From: Paulinella micropora
Taxonomy: Eukaryota > Cercozoa > Imbricatea > Euglyphida
Direction of reading: 5' to 3'
Assembly (NCBI GenBank): GCA_009731375.1
Contig: BJOX01000306.1
Coordinates: 92,159 to 156,158 of the forward strand
Length of the DNA: 64,000 bases
The position numbers and the translations under genes are program-made. The stretch's first letter is position 1. Each line of letters starts with the position of its first letter. Below, in pieces: positions 11,601-21,937 of this stretch. Below the pieces are notes generated by a model. It worked only from the letters and a program-made list of their open reading frames with translations. It did no database searches and was not told the origin of the DNA.

Positions 11601-12395
11601 GAAAAGCTCGACCGTTTCTACAACAGGCTACAAATGAGTACCCGAGACCTCGTGTACGAGCGATTGCTTATCCCAGAACCTGAGACCTCCCATGTATTTA
11701 CACTCTCTCCAGGAGAGACACGGAGACACTATCGAATCGGATATCCTCACACCTACAGTATCCATGCTGGATTCGACGTTCAAGCATCGTCATCGCACCC
11801 TTACGAGATAGTGTATTCCCCTGAGAAATACGATCATCAACCTGATTCTTCGTCAAGTTCAAGTTCCTCATCCAGTTCGTCATCTAGCTCGAGTTCATCG
11901 TCAGGAACAATAGCCCCTACTCAGCCTCCATCGGCCCCAGCGTCGGTACCACCGGCCCTAGCACCGTTGGCCTCAATTCAGCCCCCATCAACCCTGGCTC
12001 ATCCACCAGCGGCCACTGGTTCTGACGCACCGGCCGCACCGTTGCCACAGGTAACTCGAGCCTACCCTGTTCGACCACAGCCCTTTTTTGGCTGCAAGCC
12101 CAGTGAGAACAAGAAGCATCACGACGATGACGATTCAAAGGGCGGCGGACAAGGCCCCTCCTCGACTTCGTCGAGCGGATCCTCGTCAAGCGGTTCGTCG
12201 TCAAGCAGTTCGCCATCAACGCCGACTACAACCCAGACATCTGCGATTTCTCCTCCTCACTCAACGACACGACGGTCGCAACACCCTCGGAACAAGGAAA
12301 GTGTCAACTTTGCGGATTGCCCAAAAGCAACCTCTCCTCTGTCACCTAGCCACATTGCCTCTTCCGACCATCAAGCCGCACTTTCAAGACGATGA
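8620..12395 (+). pseudogene. Unrecognised 3.7-kb reading frame between protease and RT
   Basis: A chain of overlapping ORFs (8431-10413, 10374-10940, about 10905-11295, 11292-12395) reads as one long protein with about three frameshifts. It opens with an acidic run, then KYSVSKKHKPSSDLI, then a Ser-rich linker coded by (TCATCA)n at 8836-8892. The middle part (9650-10940) is rich in Trp, Tyr, His and Pro (YWIPKHFTLNQGLWPD, DWLLPSADYNHFADRP), as in a folded domain. A second Ser tract (11847-11911) precedes a Pro/Ala-rich part, and at about 12302 another frame reads CQLCGLPKSNL, a half knuckle. No family is recognised. In ordinary Ty3/gypsy elements protease is followed directly by RT, so this is extra. 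It could be a second gag, a lineage-specific structural protein or captured host sequence. Confidence 0.5.
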
Positions 12396-12721
12396 CTTCT
12401 TGACCATAAATCTCGGAGTTGCCGCCAATTCAATATGCTCGCTCGGCCTGGCACTGGCTTAACTCAGAGTTTGGGCAATACGCAAAGTCAAGCTTGACAA
12501 CCAAATCTGGGGCATTCTCCAGACTCCAAACAACTGAGGCTGCCTACCTCTCTGACGCTTCAGACCGACATCAGCCCGCCGTTTCCATACACGGACTTCT
12601 TCATGGAAGACTTCGCGCAGACATGCCCCGACCCTCGCATGCTCTTTTGCACGGTATCAACAGTCCAGGGATCCTACCCCGTGGTTCTTCATCTCTGAAA
12701 GACTTTGCCGCGACTTCCTAA

Positions 12722-15700
12722 CCAAGCAAGCGGAACAAAAAGCGTCACCGACAGGTCCTAAGTTTCCCCCTGAAGCAGTCAACCCAAGCCTCACCAAACC
12801 CCAACAAGACCAACTCGGCCCTCATCCGCGAATGCGACCACATCTTTCAAGACAAGGCGGGCATCTTCAAACATATTGTCGTATCCCTTCGACTCAAACC
12901 AAATGCCAAACCAGTTGCAGTTCCATGCCCGCGCTGGACTCCGGCAGTGGGCGAATATCTCTCTAGCTGGGCTACGGACGTCCTCAGCGCCGGCACATGG
13001 AGCTACGCCTCCTCTCAATGCGCATGGGCGAGCCGCAGTTGCCCGGTCGGGAAATTCGAGGATATCGCGAAAGAAGTCACCCAAGACATTCGGAACGTTT
13101 ACGACAACCGCATGCCCAATGACAATCTTCACCTCCCAGTCCCAGGTCTTCCAAACCCGGATCATTACCGAGAACGATTCGCCGGCTGGCACTATCTCAG
13201 CTCCATCGACATGGTAGACGGCTTCTCCCACCTTCGCCTGAACCCGGACGATGACAGCCAAGATGGTTTAGCAGTGTGGACCCCTCAAGGTCTATTGGTC
13301 CCCAACTTTATGCCTCAAGGTGTACATCGTGCCCCCGGCGATTTCCAACTTGCGATCGAGAAGTCATTCCAACCACTCCCCTTTTGGAACAAGCCGCCCC
13401 CAGCTATTTTTTTTGCAGGCGCCTATCTCGACGACGTTACCGCTGGTGCAAACGACTTTCAAACACACCTGAACCAAATTCGTGGTATATTCTCAAGTAT
13501 GGACACCTCCGGCCTCCATAGATCGGCGCGCAAAATCCGCTTGGGATACCGTGAACTGACAATACTCGGCAAGAAATGTAGTAAGAAAGGTATCGTCGCT
13601 GACACAGCGAAGATCGACGCCATCCTCCGAATGGCTGATCCCTCCAATGTGTCTGAAGTTCGATCCGTTCTGGGTATGACCAACTTCATACAGGCCCACA
13701 TCCCCGACTACTCCCGCCTTGTATCACCTCTTACGAACTTGCTCAAGTCCACTCACGCCCGACCAGCAGGTCAACCCTACCTCCATCGAGAAGAGCGGAA
13801 ATGTATGAAGAAGCTCCGCCGCGTGCTTACTATGCTTCCCGTCCTGGCCAAGTACGAGTCTTCTCACCATCTTTGCCTTCGGACGGATGCTAGCCAAATA
13901 GGCATCGGGGGTGCCCTTCACACTGGCCCTGACCGCGACGCCCCAGTCATCCAATACTTTTCTCTCAAGTTCACAGACACGCAAACCCGCTGGGCGACCT
14001 ACGTGCGAGAAGCCTATGGCGTTATTTACGGAGTTCAACAGTGTCGCTACTACATCGATGCCAGCGACCACGAACTCACTATCGTCACCGATCACCTGCC
14101 ACTCTTGTGGTTATGGCACGCTCGCAGCCCCATGGTCGTCGGATGGGTTCTGGAAAATCTTCAGACGATCCTCTTTAAGGTCGAATACCTCCCCGGTAAA
14201 CAAAACCTCCTTCCGGATGGATTCTCCCGTGTCCCCTGCATAAGCCCAGGCGCCTCGACTCTCATTGGTGAAGCCGAAGCCACCCTACAGCTCCTCGCAA
14301 CCATTCCACTGCCCAAAGCAGGCTCTACTCTCTGGCTCGCCGTCGAAGGCACACATGCTGCTTTGGAAACGAAACTCAAGTCTCTCTCCTGCCGCATCAT
14401 CCGCGCTGGTCCAACACTACGAAGCATTCAAGCCCCGTGGGACCTAGCTATTGTCATTCCCTCCGCTGAACGCTCTCCGGCCGTCGCGCGTGACATGTTC
14501 GCCCTTAGTAAGCCATTTGCCCTGCTCATGCCGCAAGACCTCGTCCACTGCGTCCCGGACGATACACTCCCACAGGATGCCGTCGAGACGTGTCGTAAGA
14601 TTTCATTTCTTGATGACAACTTAGTGTGGCTAGTCTTTGGCCTCGGCATGGAACAACATTATATATGCCCTCTTGTCGCTACTTCGCACGCCCCTCGCGT
14701 CACGCGCCAACAAATCATGGACGCACAACGACAAGACACTCTCACAGCCCCTCTATGGACCGATGACGTCTCTACCGTCTCCGCCAGATCAACAGAATTG
14801 ACTCTTCGTCAGGGCCTTGCCGTCCTCGCCGACGCAAAACAGTCAACACTGAAGATCTACGTTCCAGAAGAGCTGCGCCGCCCGCTGATCAACTACGCCC
14901 ACTTGATGCAGAACCACGCCAAAACGCCGACACTTATCCCCTTCATCAAGGAGCGCTATATTTGGTTCCGTACTGACGGCACGGTTATTATGCACGCTGA
15001 TGTCCTCGCCGCCCTCCGCGACTGCCACTTTTGCCAATTGGTCCACACCCGCCTCACTCTCAATCACGGCCGCTACTCTTCGCTGAAATGGAGCAGTCAA
15101 GGTCAAGGCATCGGCATCGATCATATGCACGTCGGCCTTCCGGGCGTTGTTTTTCAGTATATCCTGACGATCAACGATCTCTTTTCAGGATTTCTTCAAT
15201 TCATCCCCTGCATCTCTACCACAGGCGAAGAAACAGTTGAGATCATCCTCAACCGATGGACATACATTTTTAGTTTTCCGGAGTCCATCTTCTCCGACTA
15301 CCACAGCTCATTTGTAGATACATTAGCCAAACGCTTCTGCAGTGAGGCCGGCCTCGACTGGCTGACCACCGCACCCTACTCACACCATCAACTCGGCTTC
15401 GTGGAATGCCGGCACAAGGCGATCCGCACCGCAATTCAATCTCTACCCAAGGCAGACAAATCGAACTGGCCTAGCATCATCCCGTCCCTCTCCTTCGCCC
15501 AGAACACCTATGTGTTCACGGCTACAGGTACAACCGCCTTTGAGGGTATGTTGGCATGCAAACCTCGGTGCACACTGGACTTTTTCGATTCCTCGGAGAT
15601 CATTACTGGCCGCGCCTCCGACACCGTCACCGTCTACCGCCCTAAACCCTCAAAGCAAGGCATCCCCGCCTCGTCTGTCCTTCAGTTTGACGGCCCCTAC

Positions 15701-15799
15701 ACGATTTTAGAGCAGGTCAACTCTAACTGCTTTAAGCTCCGCCACCTCAAGACCAATAGGATATTGAAACGGATCGACCGTTCACACCTCTCTCCGTAG
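12722..15799 (+). CDS. Ty3/gypsy pol: RT, RNase H, integrase
   Basis: Open from after the TAA at 12719-12721 to TAG at 15797, over 1000 codons. No clear ATG start, as expected for a polyprotein. RT: LRLKPNAKPVAV (about 12890), YLSSIDMVDGFSHLRL (first Asp, about 13200), FMPQGVHRAPGDFQ, GAYLDDV (the Y-x-DD box, about 13422). RNase H: LRTDASQIGIGGAL, REAYGVIYGVQQC, IVTDHLPLLWL. Tether YLPGKQNLLPDGFSR. Integrase: HHCC zinc finger (H-x3-H replaced by HLMQNHAKT, then CHFCQ), core Asp in GIDHMHVG, Asp in FSDYHSSF, Glu in GFVECRHKA, then a GPY/F end (FDGPYTILEQV, then RIDRSHLSP). Catalytic residues appear intact. A frame change just upstream, near 12812, separates it from the preceding frame. It would reverse transcribe and integrate the element. 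Confidence 0.93.
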   Translation, partial: PSKRNKKRHRQVLSFPLKQSTQASPNPNKTNSALIRECDHIFQDKAGIFKHIVVSLRLKPNAKPVAVPCPRWTPAVGEYLSSWATDVLSAGTWSYASSQCAWASRSCPVGKFEDIAKEVTQDIRNVYDNRMPNDNLHLPVPGLPNPDHYRERFAGWHYLSSIDMVDGFSHLRLNPDDDSQDGLAVWTPQGLLVPNFMPQGVHRAPGDFQLAIEKSFQPLPFWNKPPPAIFFAGAYLDDVTAGANDFQTHLNQIRGIFSSMDTSGLHRSARKIRLGYRELTILGKKCSKKGIVADTAKIDAILRMADPSNVSEVRSVLGMTNFIQAHIPDYSRLVSPLTNLLKSTHARPAGQPYLHREERKCMKKLRRVLTMLPVLAKYESSHHLCLRTDASQIGIGGALHTGPDRDAPVIQYFSLKFTDTQTRWATYVREAYGVIYGVQQCRYYIDASDHELTIVTDHLPLLWLWHARSPMVVGWVLENLQTILFKVEYLPGKQNLLPDGFSRVPCISPGASTLIGEAEATLQLLATIPLPKAGSTLWLAVEGTHAALETKLKSLSCRIIRAGPTLRSIQAPWDLAIVIPSAERSPAVARDMFALSKPFALLMPQDLVHCVPDDTLPQDAVETCRKISFLDDNLVWLVFGLGMEQHYICPLVATSHAPRVTRQQIMDAQRQDTLTAPLWTDDVSTVSARSTELTLRQGLAVLADAKQSTLKIYVPEELRRPLINYAHLMQNHAKTPTLIPFIKERYIWFRTDGTVIMHADVLAALRDCHFCQLVHTRLTLNHGRYSSLKWSSQGQGIGIDHMHVGLPGVVFQYILTINDLFSGFLQFIPCISTTGEETVEIILNRWTYIFSFPESIFSDYHSSFVDTLAKRFCSEAGLDWLTTAPYSHHQLGFVECRHKAIRTAIQSLPKADKSNWPSIIPSLSFAQNTYVFTATGTTAFEGMLACKPRCTLDFFDSSEIITGRASDTVTVYRPKPSKQGIPASSVLQFDGPYTILEQVNSNCFKLRHLKTNRILKRIDRSHLSP

Positions 15800-15805
15800 A
15801 CTGCC

Positions 15806-16275
15806 CCCACTGATGGCGTCGCCCCGCTTAACAGGTAGACCGGCCGGACGCCCAGCGCTTCTAGCAGCGCCTCGAGCTGTTCGTCGCAGAACAGCCCCGC
15901 CTCGGCAGACGCCGGCCCCAGCTCCACGTGCAAGTCGTCGTCGGGCGCCAGCGACAACGACCGCAGCACGCGCGCGTAAAGCTCCGGCTCGCGCTCCCGT
16001 AGCAAACGCCGCCACTCCGAGTCGTCGCATCGGGGTGGGCGCGCGGCGTCTGACACGGCGCGCAATTCCTCGCAGGCCGGCGCGTGGCGGTTTTTGTTCT
16101 CCACGCTGAGCTCCAGGGCGATGCTGTTGCGTGTGGTAAACTGGGCAGGCAACATCCGGTCTAGCGGGAGCACCTCCATGTCCCGCAGCCGGTCCGCGGG
16201 CACTTGGATCTGCACGTGTTTTAGTGTTTGCAAAATATCCAGGTTCCCGCAAAAGCCGACGGGCTTGTTGCTGCT
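15806..16275 (-). other. GC-rich antisense insert with an unrecognised open frame
   Basis: Much more GC-rich than its surroundings and open on the minus strand through most of its length (ORF 16233-15697, extending upstream in frame). The protein has natural composition: FCGNLDILQTLKHVQIQVP, then RLLREREPELYARVLRSL and CDEQLEALLEALG. The block is bounded by CCACTG at the left and CAGTGG at the right. It lies between the end of integrase and a plus-strand domain that looks like the rest of the element, so I infer captured host coding sequence. I do not recognise the family. Confidence 0.5.
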
Positions 16276-16714
16276 CGCAGTGGACGACTATGATGACGAC
16301 ACTGTCAACTACACCACTGGTGAAATCGTTGCTTTCATCGACCGTAACCAAGTCAAACTTGGCACTGTTTTAAACGAGGATCCGGAAGATGAGGAGGATG
16401 ACCTCGTGGTCCATCAGCTTGGTATCACCTCGGACACCAACCCCCTCTTCTGCCCCATCTACGAAGACACAAAGGACAAAGCTACCATTCACAGTTGGAG
16501 TAAACCCCTGACTTTCTGGAAGCCCCTCCTCTTCGATATCACCAACGATCAAGTCGTTCATCGACACATCGCATGGCGTCCCTTCAAGAAGATCAAGGAC
16601 AAAGGCCGGCTCTCCGCTAACGTTCTTAAGCGTCTTCGAGGTACCCTCATCACCGGCGAATCCTTTCCGCTTCATGTCTTCCAGAAGGGCAAGCAAGCTC
16701 AGTCCAAGGAGTAG
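16276..16714 (+). pseudogene. Detached C-terminal domain of the Ty3-like polyprotein
   Basis: Plus-strand frame ending TAG at 16712. Acidic start (VDDYDDDTVNYTTGEIV), then AFIDRNQVKLGTVL, an acidic loop, LVVHQLG, then PIYEDTKDKATIHSW and a basic tail (KGRLSANVLKRLRG, QKGKQAQSKE). The pattern of short strands with G-x-V and an acidic loop suggests a small SH3- or BAH-like barrel, such as chromatin-reading tails after some integrases. That is inference. It is cut off from pol by the GC-rich insert and the pol stop codon. Confidence 0.5.
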
Positions 16715-17241
16715 CCACCCCCTATCACTCTCAAGTGGGTTTTACCCATCGTAATGGCTTCACCCGCCCCCCGCCCAGCGCTTTTCCCACTTGAACAGTC
16801 ATCGTCCCTAGAAATATTACGCCATGACCGGCGTACCCATGTAAGTCCTTGATCGCCTCTTGTGCCTGCAGGTCAACGATTATTCTCACCGAACTTGAAC
16901 CCCTCAGTGGTTATACCAACACGGCATACTTGGTGCTTCATTGGTTCATCTTGGCTTTGTGATCCCGGCCACCTAATTTTCTATGGCTCGACATCGCCTC
17001 CCGATATCACCGCTCGCTACTGCGTCTCAATTGTCCAAGTCCCGCTGCAAATTATGGATATCCGGCCCCGGCTGATCATCATCCGCATTGTGCAAGTATA
17101 GACGCACCACTCTTCTACTCTCCAATGGTTTAAGAGATTCACCCACCTCTCTGTTCCCTTTTGAAACTCCTTTTTTTTTTAGTGAGACAACATACTTCGT
17201 TCGTCAATCACTAATTCTATACGCAACTCAACTCAACCGTT
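16715..17241 (+). other. 3' untranslated region of the Ty3-like element
   Basis: Pyrimidine-rich non-coding sequence between the last frame and the polypurine tract. No gene seen. Confidence 0.6.
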
Positions 17242-17261
17242 AGGTGGGGGGGGGGGGGAAG
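17242..17261 (+). promoter_or_regulatory. Polypurine tract of the Ty3-like element
   Basis: A run AGGT followed by 13 or more G and then GAAG lies directly before the 3' LTR. Such a tract primes plus-strand DNA synthesis, and its position confirms that 17263 is the LTR start. Confidence 0.85.
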
Positions 17262-17262
17262 C

Positions 17263-17869
17263 TATCAGACTGAGCACCTTAACGACCGGCCAAAACCTTT
17301 ACCGTTGATAAGACACTCTTTTTGACCGGTTCATTAGACTCTCCTCTGCACGACGTTTCGACTTCACTAACCAGTTTTCGATTTCGTTCAGAAATGATTT
17401 CAAACGATCAGTTCAAAGTTCTTTTAGCTATTGCCATTTTCCCCATCCGTATTACTTTTTTCCCCGATTTCCCGTGAAACACGTTTTACGGTAAATTTTA
17501 GGACAAAGAAATACACCGAAGAACGCAATACTTTCCCGTCCCCAGTCATTTTCGCCTTGAGGCTTCCCAAATCAATTTCGAATTTTCAAGTCCAACAACC
17601 CGACAACTATCCGTTTATGACTGTTTACTTGAAGACTCGCGACACTATCCGTTTGAGAAAGGGAGACCTCACAATTTATGTTCTACACTTGATCGTATGT
17701 TGCACCCAAGCCTGCAATGAGTTCGAAATTATGTAAATAAACGAAGTGACCTCTCTACTATTAACTTGTATTTCACCTGCTCACTCAGAGTCAGGACTCA
17801 AAGCAGCCATAGTGTTCTTATTAAGAGTTCGTTGTATCTGCCTACTTGAAGAGTTGTATACAAACTCAC
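17263..17869 (+). repeat. 3' LTR of Ty3-like element, intact, 607 bp
   Basis: Starts TATCAGACTGAGCACC and ends TACAAACTCAC. Contains the empty piggyBac target TTAA at 17279-17282. It matches 2385-2404 plus 5274-5650 directly and 6140-6383 in reverse, and the solo LTR at 52963-53357 plus 62654-62887. The ends lack the usual TG and CA. A TAAATAAACGAAGTG stretch near 17733 is conserved in all copies. Confidence 0.9.
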
Positions 17870-17874
17870 AAAAT

Positions 17875-19066
17875 TAGTGTCAATGGAAAAAGCATGGGCT
17901 GGGATTTTTACTGATGCGCTTCCTGTGTATATATGCTTTTTCTTGAAATGTTTTGGGTGCAGGTGTATGCAAACAAGTAGTGGAAATGATTTTCTTGAGC
18001 TGGGTGATTACTCATGAGCTGTTTTGTAGCGGGGCATGTATTGCTGTGATACAGGGGTTTTGAGATCTGACAGCTCACAGTTCAAGGTGGGGGAATGTGT
18101 GGTTTCATGGGGTGTGGATGTTTGGCTTGGATTTCTAGACTCGTGACATGGGGGTACATGCAAAGGGGTAAGAGACATGGTTTTATGGCCCGTGACTCTT
18201 GAAGAGTAGGTTATTTTCGGTTTGTTTGGTGATGGGGCGTGGGTTGCTAGTGCTTTGACACTCAGCCTCTGGTCAGGGACGCTCCCTCTCACAAGACAAA
18301 GGAAAATTTCGGGAAAACTATTCAGACACATGAAATTTACGTTTGCTTCATCGTTAGTTGATATTTTATAGTGTCTTTGGTGGGTTTTGGGTGCTGGGGA
18401 GTGAATGTGTCATGCTGACTTGGGTTGGAAGACATGGAAACAGACACAGAAGACAAGGGTTTTGGTAGGGAAAAGACATATTTGGTGACATGGAGACATG
18501 GTGAAGAGAGTAGACATAATAGAAGGCCATGGGGGGTAGACTCGCAAGCCTTGGAATTTGCAAGGGGAAGATGATGGAACCGTGGCAAGGGCGGTTTTGA
18601 GGCATGTGCCAGACATGTCGGTAGGTCAAGGAGGGTCAGGGGGGACGCTTTTACGGAATTAGTAGACAAGCAGGCGGGTTTCTACTCGGAGAGATATATA
18701 AGGGGGATGGGGGCTAGAAGAGGAACTGGAAAGGGGGCCGAAATTCTGAGAGGAAAGGGTGTTTTTCCAGGGGGTAAGACAACGCCATCATGGCGCAAAA
18801 AGGGTTCGACAAATGGGACGGGTACAGCGGACGGAAGACGACAAAACCGTGCCAACTCAAAAGGGAGAATTTTAGAGGGTGTTTACGGACTTTTTACATG
18901 AGACGATCTACTGAAGGTTTTGACCATATCACACGCCTAATGACGGCCTGAATGCAAGGGACATGCAGACGTAGTGTAGAAGTGCGTAAAGGGGTATATG
19001 GGGAACTTGAAGGGGAATGGGTATGGAGGAAATAGAGTTTGGGGGACTTGAAGGGGAACTAGAAGG

Positions 19067-19069
<3 letters not shown>
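17875..19069. other. Spacer without a recognised gene
   Basis: Mixed sequence rich in short ATGG/CATG, GACTTG and GGGG motifs. ORFs on the minus strand near 18008-18669 are rich in Pro, Thr, Ser and His and show no family motif. I see nothing I can support as a gene. Confidence 0.5.

Positions 19070-19115
<46 letters not shown>
19070..19115 (+). repeat. (AGT)n microsatellite, left part
   Basis: Pure AGT repeats up to the left LTR. The array resumes at 26625 on the other side of the copia element, so the element split it. Confidence 0.9.
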
Positions 19116-19417
19116 CAACGGAATCTATCTCTCAAACGCAGAGTTTAGGGAAGCTACCTCGCGAAGGGTAAAGAATAACCGAAGAAAAGACTTTTAATAA
19201 CTTTGGGTCACACAAAATGTGTTGACCTTAACAGAATGGTAATACTCATTTGATTCTGCATTCCAGACTATGATTCGCGAATATTCTAGAAAGTGTCCTT
19301 GTCAGTAATAAAGGTATTAATAACTGTCCGGCCTATGAACCTGCCTATGACTAAGAATATCCAAATTACCGGTAAATTTACTAGTGGAGTAACGGTTATT
19401 AATAGTACATTACAACG
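19116..19417 (-). repeat. 3' LTR of the copia element at 19-26 kb
   Basis: Plus strand starts CAACGGAATCTATCTC and ends ACATTACAACG. The polypurine tract adjoins at its right end (19418). Confidence 0.92.
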
Positions 19418-19427
19418 CTCCCCCTTA
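19418..19427 (-). promoter_or_regulatory. Polypurine tract next to the 3' LTR
   Basis: Plus strand CTCCCCCTTA, minus strand AAGGGGGAG directly before the LTR. The second copia element has the same tract at 53681-53689. Confidence 0.85.
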
Positions 19428-19543
19428 GTCGCAAGTCATAGGCTATATTAGGGGCCAGTGTGTAATATGGAAAAATAGTGGTGAGGATCAGTTATGGATA
19501 ACCCGACGGTCATCAACTCCCAATTTCATCACATCCTCTATGC

Positions 19544-21259
19544 ATGTATATTGATTGTTTAAAACAAGCTGTAGCCTTTTATGAGAGACAGACAGGAAAC
19601 AAAGTAAAAGAAATTCGTGCAGATCAAGAATTTGATATTCCGGAGGAAGTCATTAAGTGGTGGAAAAATATTTGCTTTATTTGGAAAACTTCCGCGACAA
19701 ACGATAAAGACGGGAATCCTATTGCGGAAAAAGTGAATGATATTACGGCGGGGCCTGCACGAGCAATGAGATATCACGCTAAATTACCGCCGCAATTCTG
19801 GGCAGAATTAGAACACGCAGCCACAACCATTCACAACATACTACCGGCAATTCACGGGGAACGCAAAGGAATCTCGCCCTATGAACAGCTGTTAGGTAGA
19901 AAACCAGCACTCTTTCACTTAAAACCAATAGGATGCATGGGTGTGTTACATGTACCTAAGACTAAAGTGAGGAAGGGAGAGTACAGAGGGGAAAAGGTGA
20001 TGCTAGTAGGATATGATCTATTTCGGGAACTATACCGCGTATGGGATGGTAAGAAGATAATTTCCGGAGTGAGAGATGTAAGATTTAATATTCACAAAAT
20101 CGGTAAACAAGTTCATCCTCCTAAACTGGTGTCATGGGATAATGATGACTCTGAGGGGGGGAATGAGAATGAGAGCGAGCAACCACACACATTTCGACAA
20201 GCATCGCCGCCCCAGTCACCACCTCAATCACCTAAGTCACCGCACAACGTCAACAACGACCACCCAACAACACAGTTTGATGAAGCTGAGGGGGAGATAG
20301 AAAATGCTGATGTCGATGTGAATGAGAATGAGCACGCATATGAAAATGAGCATGTGGAGAAGAATACACTGGATCACAAACATACACGCCTACACACAAG
20401 TCCAGAGCCACATTATCCACAACAACCACCCACAGAGCACAAGATCAAACCACAAGAACATGAAAATGAACAAGATCCAACAGATCCACTAAAAATACAT
20501 GAAAGAAGAGCATACGAAGAGAAATCACCACCATCTAAGGGATTAACGTGGGAGCAGAGTCAGAGAGTAACGGAGAGTAACATTATCCCCGGTAAAAGGC
20601 AGCGCAAGGCAGTAGAGAGATATACCCCTAGCAGTGAGCCCAAGAGAGAAAAGAGAGAGACTCAAGAGCTGATAGGTAAGGTAGTAAGAGTGCCAGCGCG
20701 TGCATGGGGAGATGGATGGGCGAAGAAAAAGTACGGTGTGGGATGGGAGAGCATAGTACGGGTAGGGGTAGTCAGCAGAGTGTGTGACCCCAGAGATAGA
20801 CTCACAGCAAGAGACAGACCTCAGCCCACCCACATAGTTAAGTTTGAAGACAAAGAAGAACGGATGTTGAATTCGGAAATCCACAAATACTCCGTGAAAG
20901 ATCCCGAATACCCGTTGCAAAGTCCCGCTAATATGTTTTTATGCGATGACCGTATGGTGGCAGATGAGATTCGTGATTTTTATTTGTATGTAGACGTCAG
21001 AGTACCCAAAGATGTCATAGAGGCAGGTTTGACAGCTAAAGATGTTTTAGAGGGTATGAAAGCAGAGCTAAAAGCTCTTCAATCCTTTAACACATACACA
21101 TGGGTACCCCATAAGGAGGCAAGCAAGGCAGGAGTTAGTAAGATAGTTAGATTGACATGGGTTCACAAAGTAAAGTTAGATGAGAACGGGAAAAAGTTCA
21201 GAAAGTCTCGTTTAGCTTTACGGGGAGATATGTTAGAACACGGTGTTAGCTATGTATAA
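19544..21259 (+). pseudogene. copia integrase C-terminal half, linker module and RT start
   Basis: 571 codons. Integrase core continues with IRADQEFD (second acidic residue), AEKVNDI (third, Glu, where the family has ERKN) and LPPQFWAELEHAATTIHN, then SPYEQLLGRKP and FHLKPIGCMGVLHVP as in copia integrases. A charged, Pro/His/Glu-rich linker follows (about 20150-20640). At 20668-20905 lies the module VPARAWGDGWAKKKYG, GVVSRVCDP, HIVKFEDKEE, SEIHKYSV, similar to piggyBac exon 1. RT then begins (VDVRVPKDV, WVPHKEASKAG, KVKLDENGKKFRKSRLALRG). The frame breaks at 21259 and RT continues in other frames. Confidence 0.88.
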
Positions 21260-21937
21260 CCCAGATCAGCTCTTTGTTCCTTGTGCCGCGCACCATTCAC
21301 TTTTATTTCTCGCCAAACTATCTGCCTGGCACAAACACAAACTATACGGCATAGATTTTAAAATGCATACCTGAATGCTCGTATGAATGACCCTGTTTAT
21401 GCATATGCGCCAGAGAGTGTAGACAGAGAAGGGCATAAGGGGATGATATGGCGTATAGATGGTGCCTTATATGGCGCACCTCAGGCAGGAAGAAGATGGT
21501 ATGAGATATTAGCACCCAAGTTAGAGGAGCTAGGTTTTAGACTGCTAGATTCTGATTTATGTATGTTTGTAGAAAATGATAAAGCTTTAAGAGAAGCGAT
21601 AGTAGGGATATTTCATGTAGATGACTTGTTGTTTACAGCACCAAACAAGCAAGCATATGAGCGTTTTGCGTCCACATTAGAGAAACATTTCCCGCTCAAA
21701 AGATTCGGTATAGCCCGTGAATTCAAAGGAATAGAGATAGAGCAATCGAACGGGAAAATAATTTTGCATCAGCGAAAATATCAGCAGCAGATACTAAAAG
21801 AAGTAGGTTACGATTCTGCTAAACCCGTCAGTACTCCAGCGCAAGAACATTTCACGGAACTGTCAGAATCAGCCAGCTTGCGAAAATTTTCAATTCCTAG
21901 TTTAGTTCTGGTCGCTTGCTATTTCTCGCGAAGATGA
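21260..21937 (+). pseudogene. copia reverse transcriptase, central part
   Basis: Broken between frames at 21260-21383: LYGIDFKMHT (first catalytic Asp) in one frame, NARMNDPVYAYAPES in another. From 21383 the frame is open: IDGALYGAPQAGRRWYEIL, then FHVDDLLFTA (the Y-x-DD box as F-H-V-D-D, about 21616), HFPLKRFG and VSTPAQEHF. This is the RVT_2 family. At least two shifts make it inactive. Confidence 0.88.

Larger units (their letters stand above)
2385..17869 (+). mobile_element. Ty3/gypsy-type LTR retrotransposon, decayed and rearranged
   Basis: Order on the plus strand: 5' LTR (interrupted by piggyBac, second half inverted), gag with a Cys/His knuckle, aspartic protease, a long unrecognised reading frame, RT-RNase H-integrase, a GC-rich antisense insert, a detached C-terminal domain, a polypurine tract and the 3' LTR. 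The RT-RNase H-integrase order and the GPY/F-type end of integrase place it in Ty3/gypsy. The outer flanks read AAAAC (2380-2384) and AAAAT (17870-17874), a 5-bp target duplication with one mismatch. Without piggyBac the element is about 12.6 kb, long for the family, mainly because of the extra frame between protease and RT. Several frameshifts make it non-functional as read. Confidence 0.85.

Noticed and set aside
18008-18669. Overlapping minus-strand ORFs of about 110 codons
   Set aside because: Pro/Thr/Ser/His-rich and without motifs. They reflect repeated CATGG and GACTTG words.
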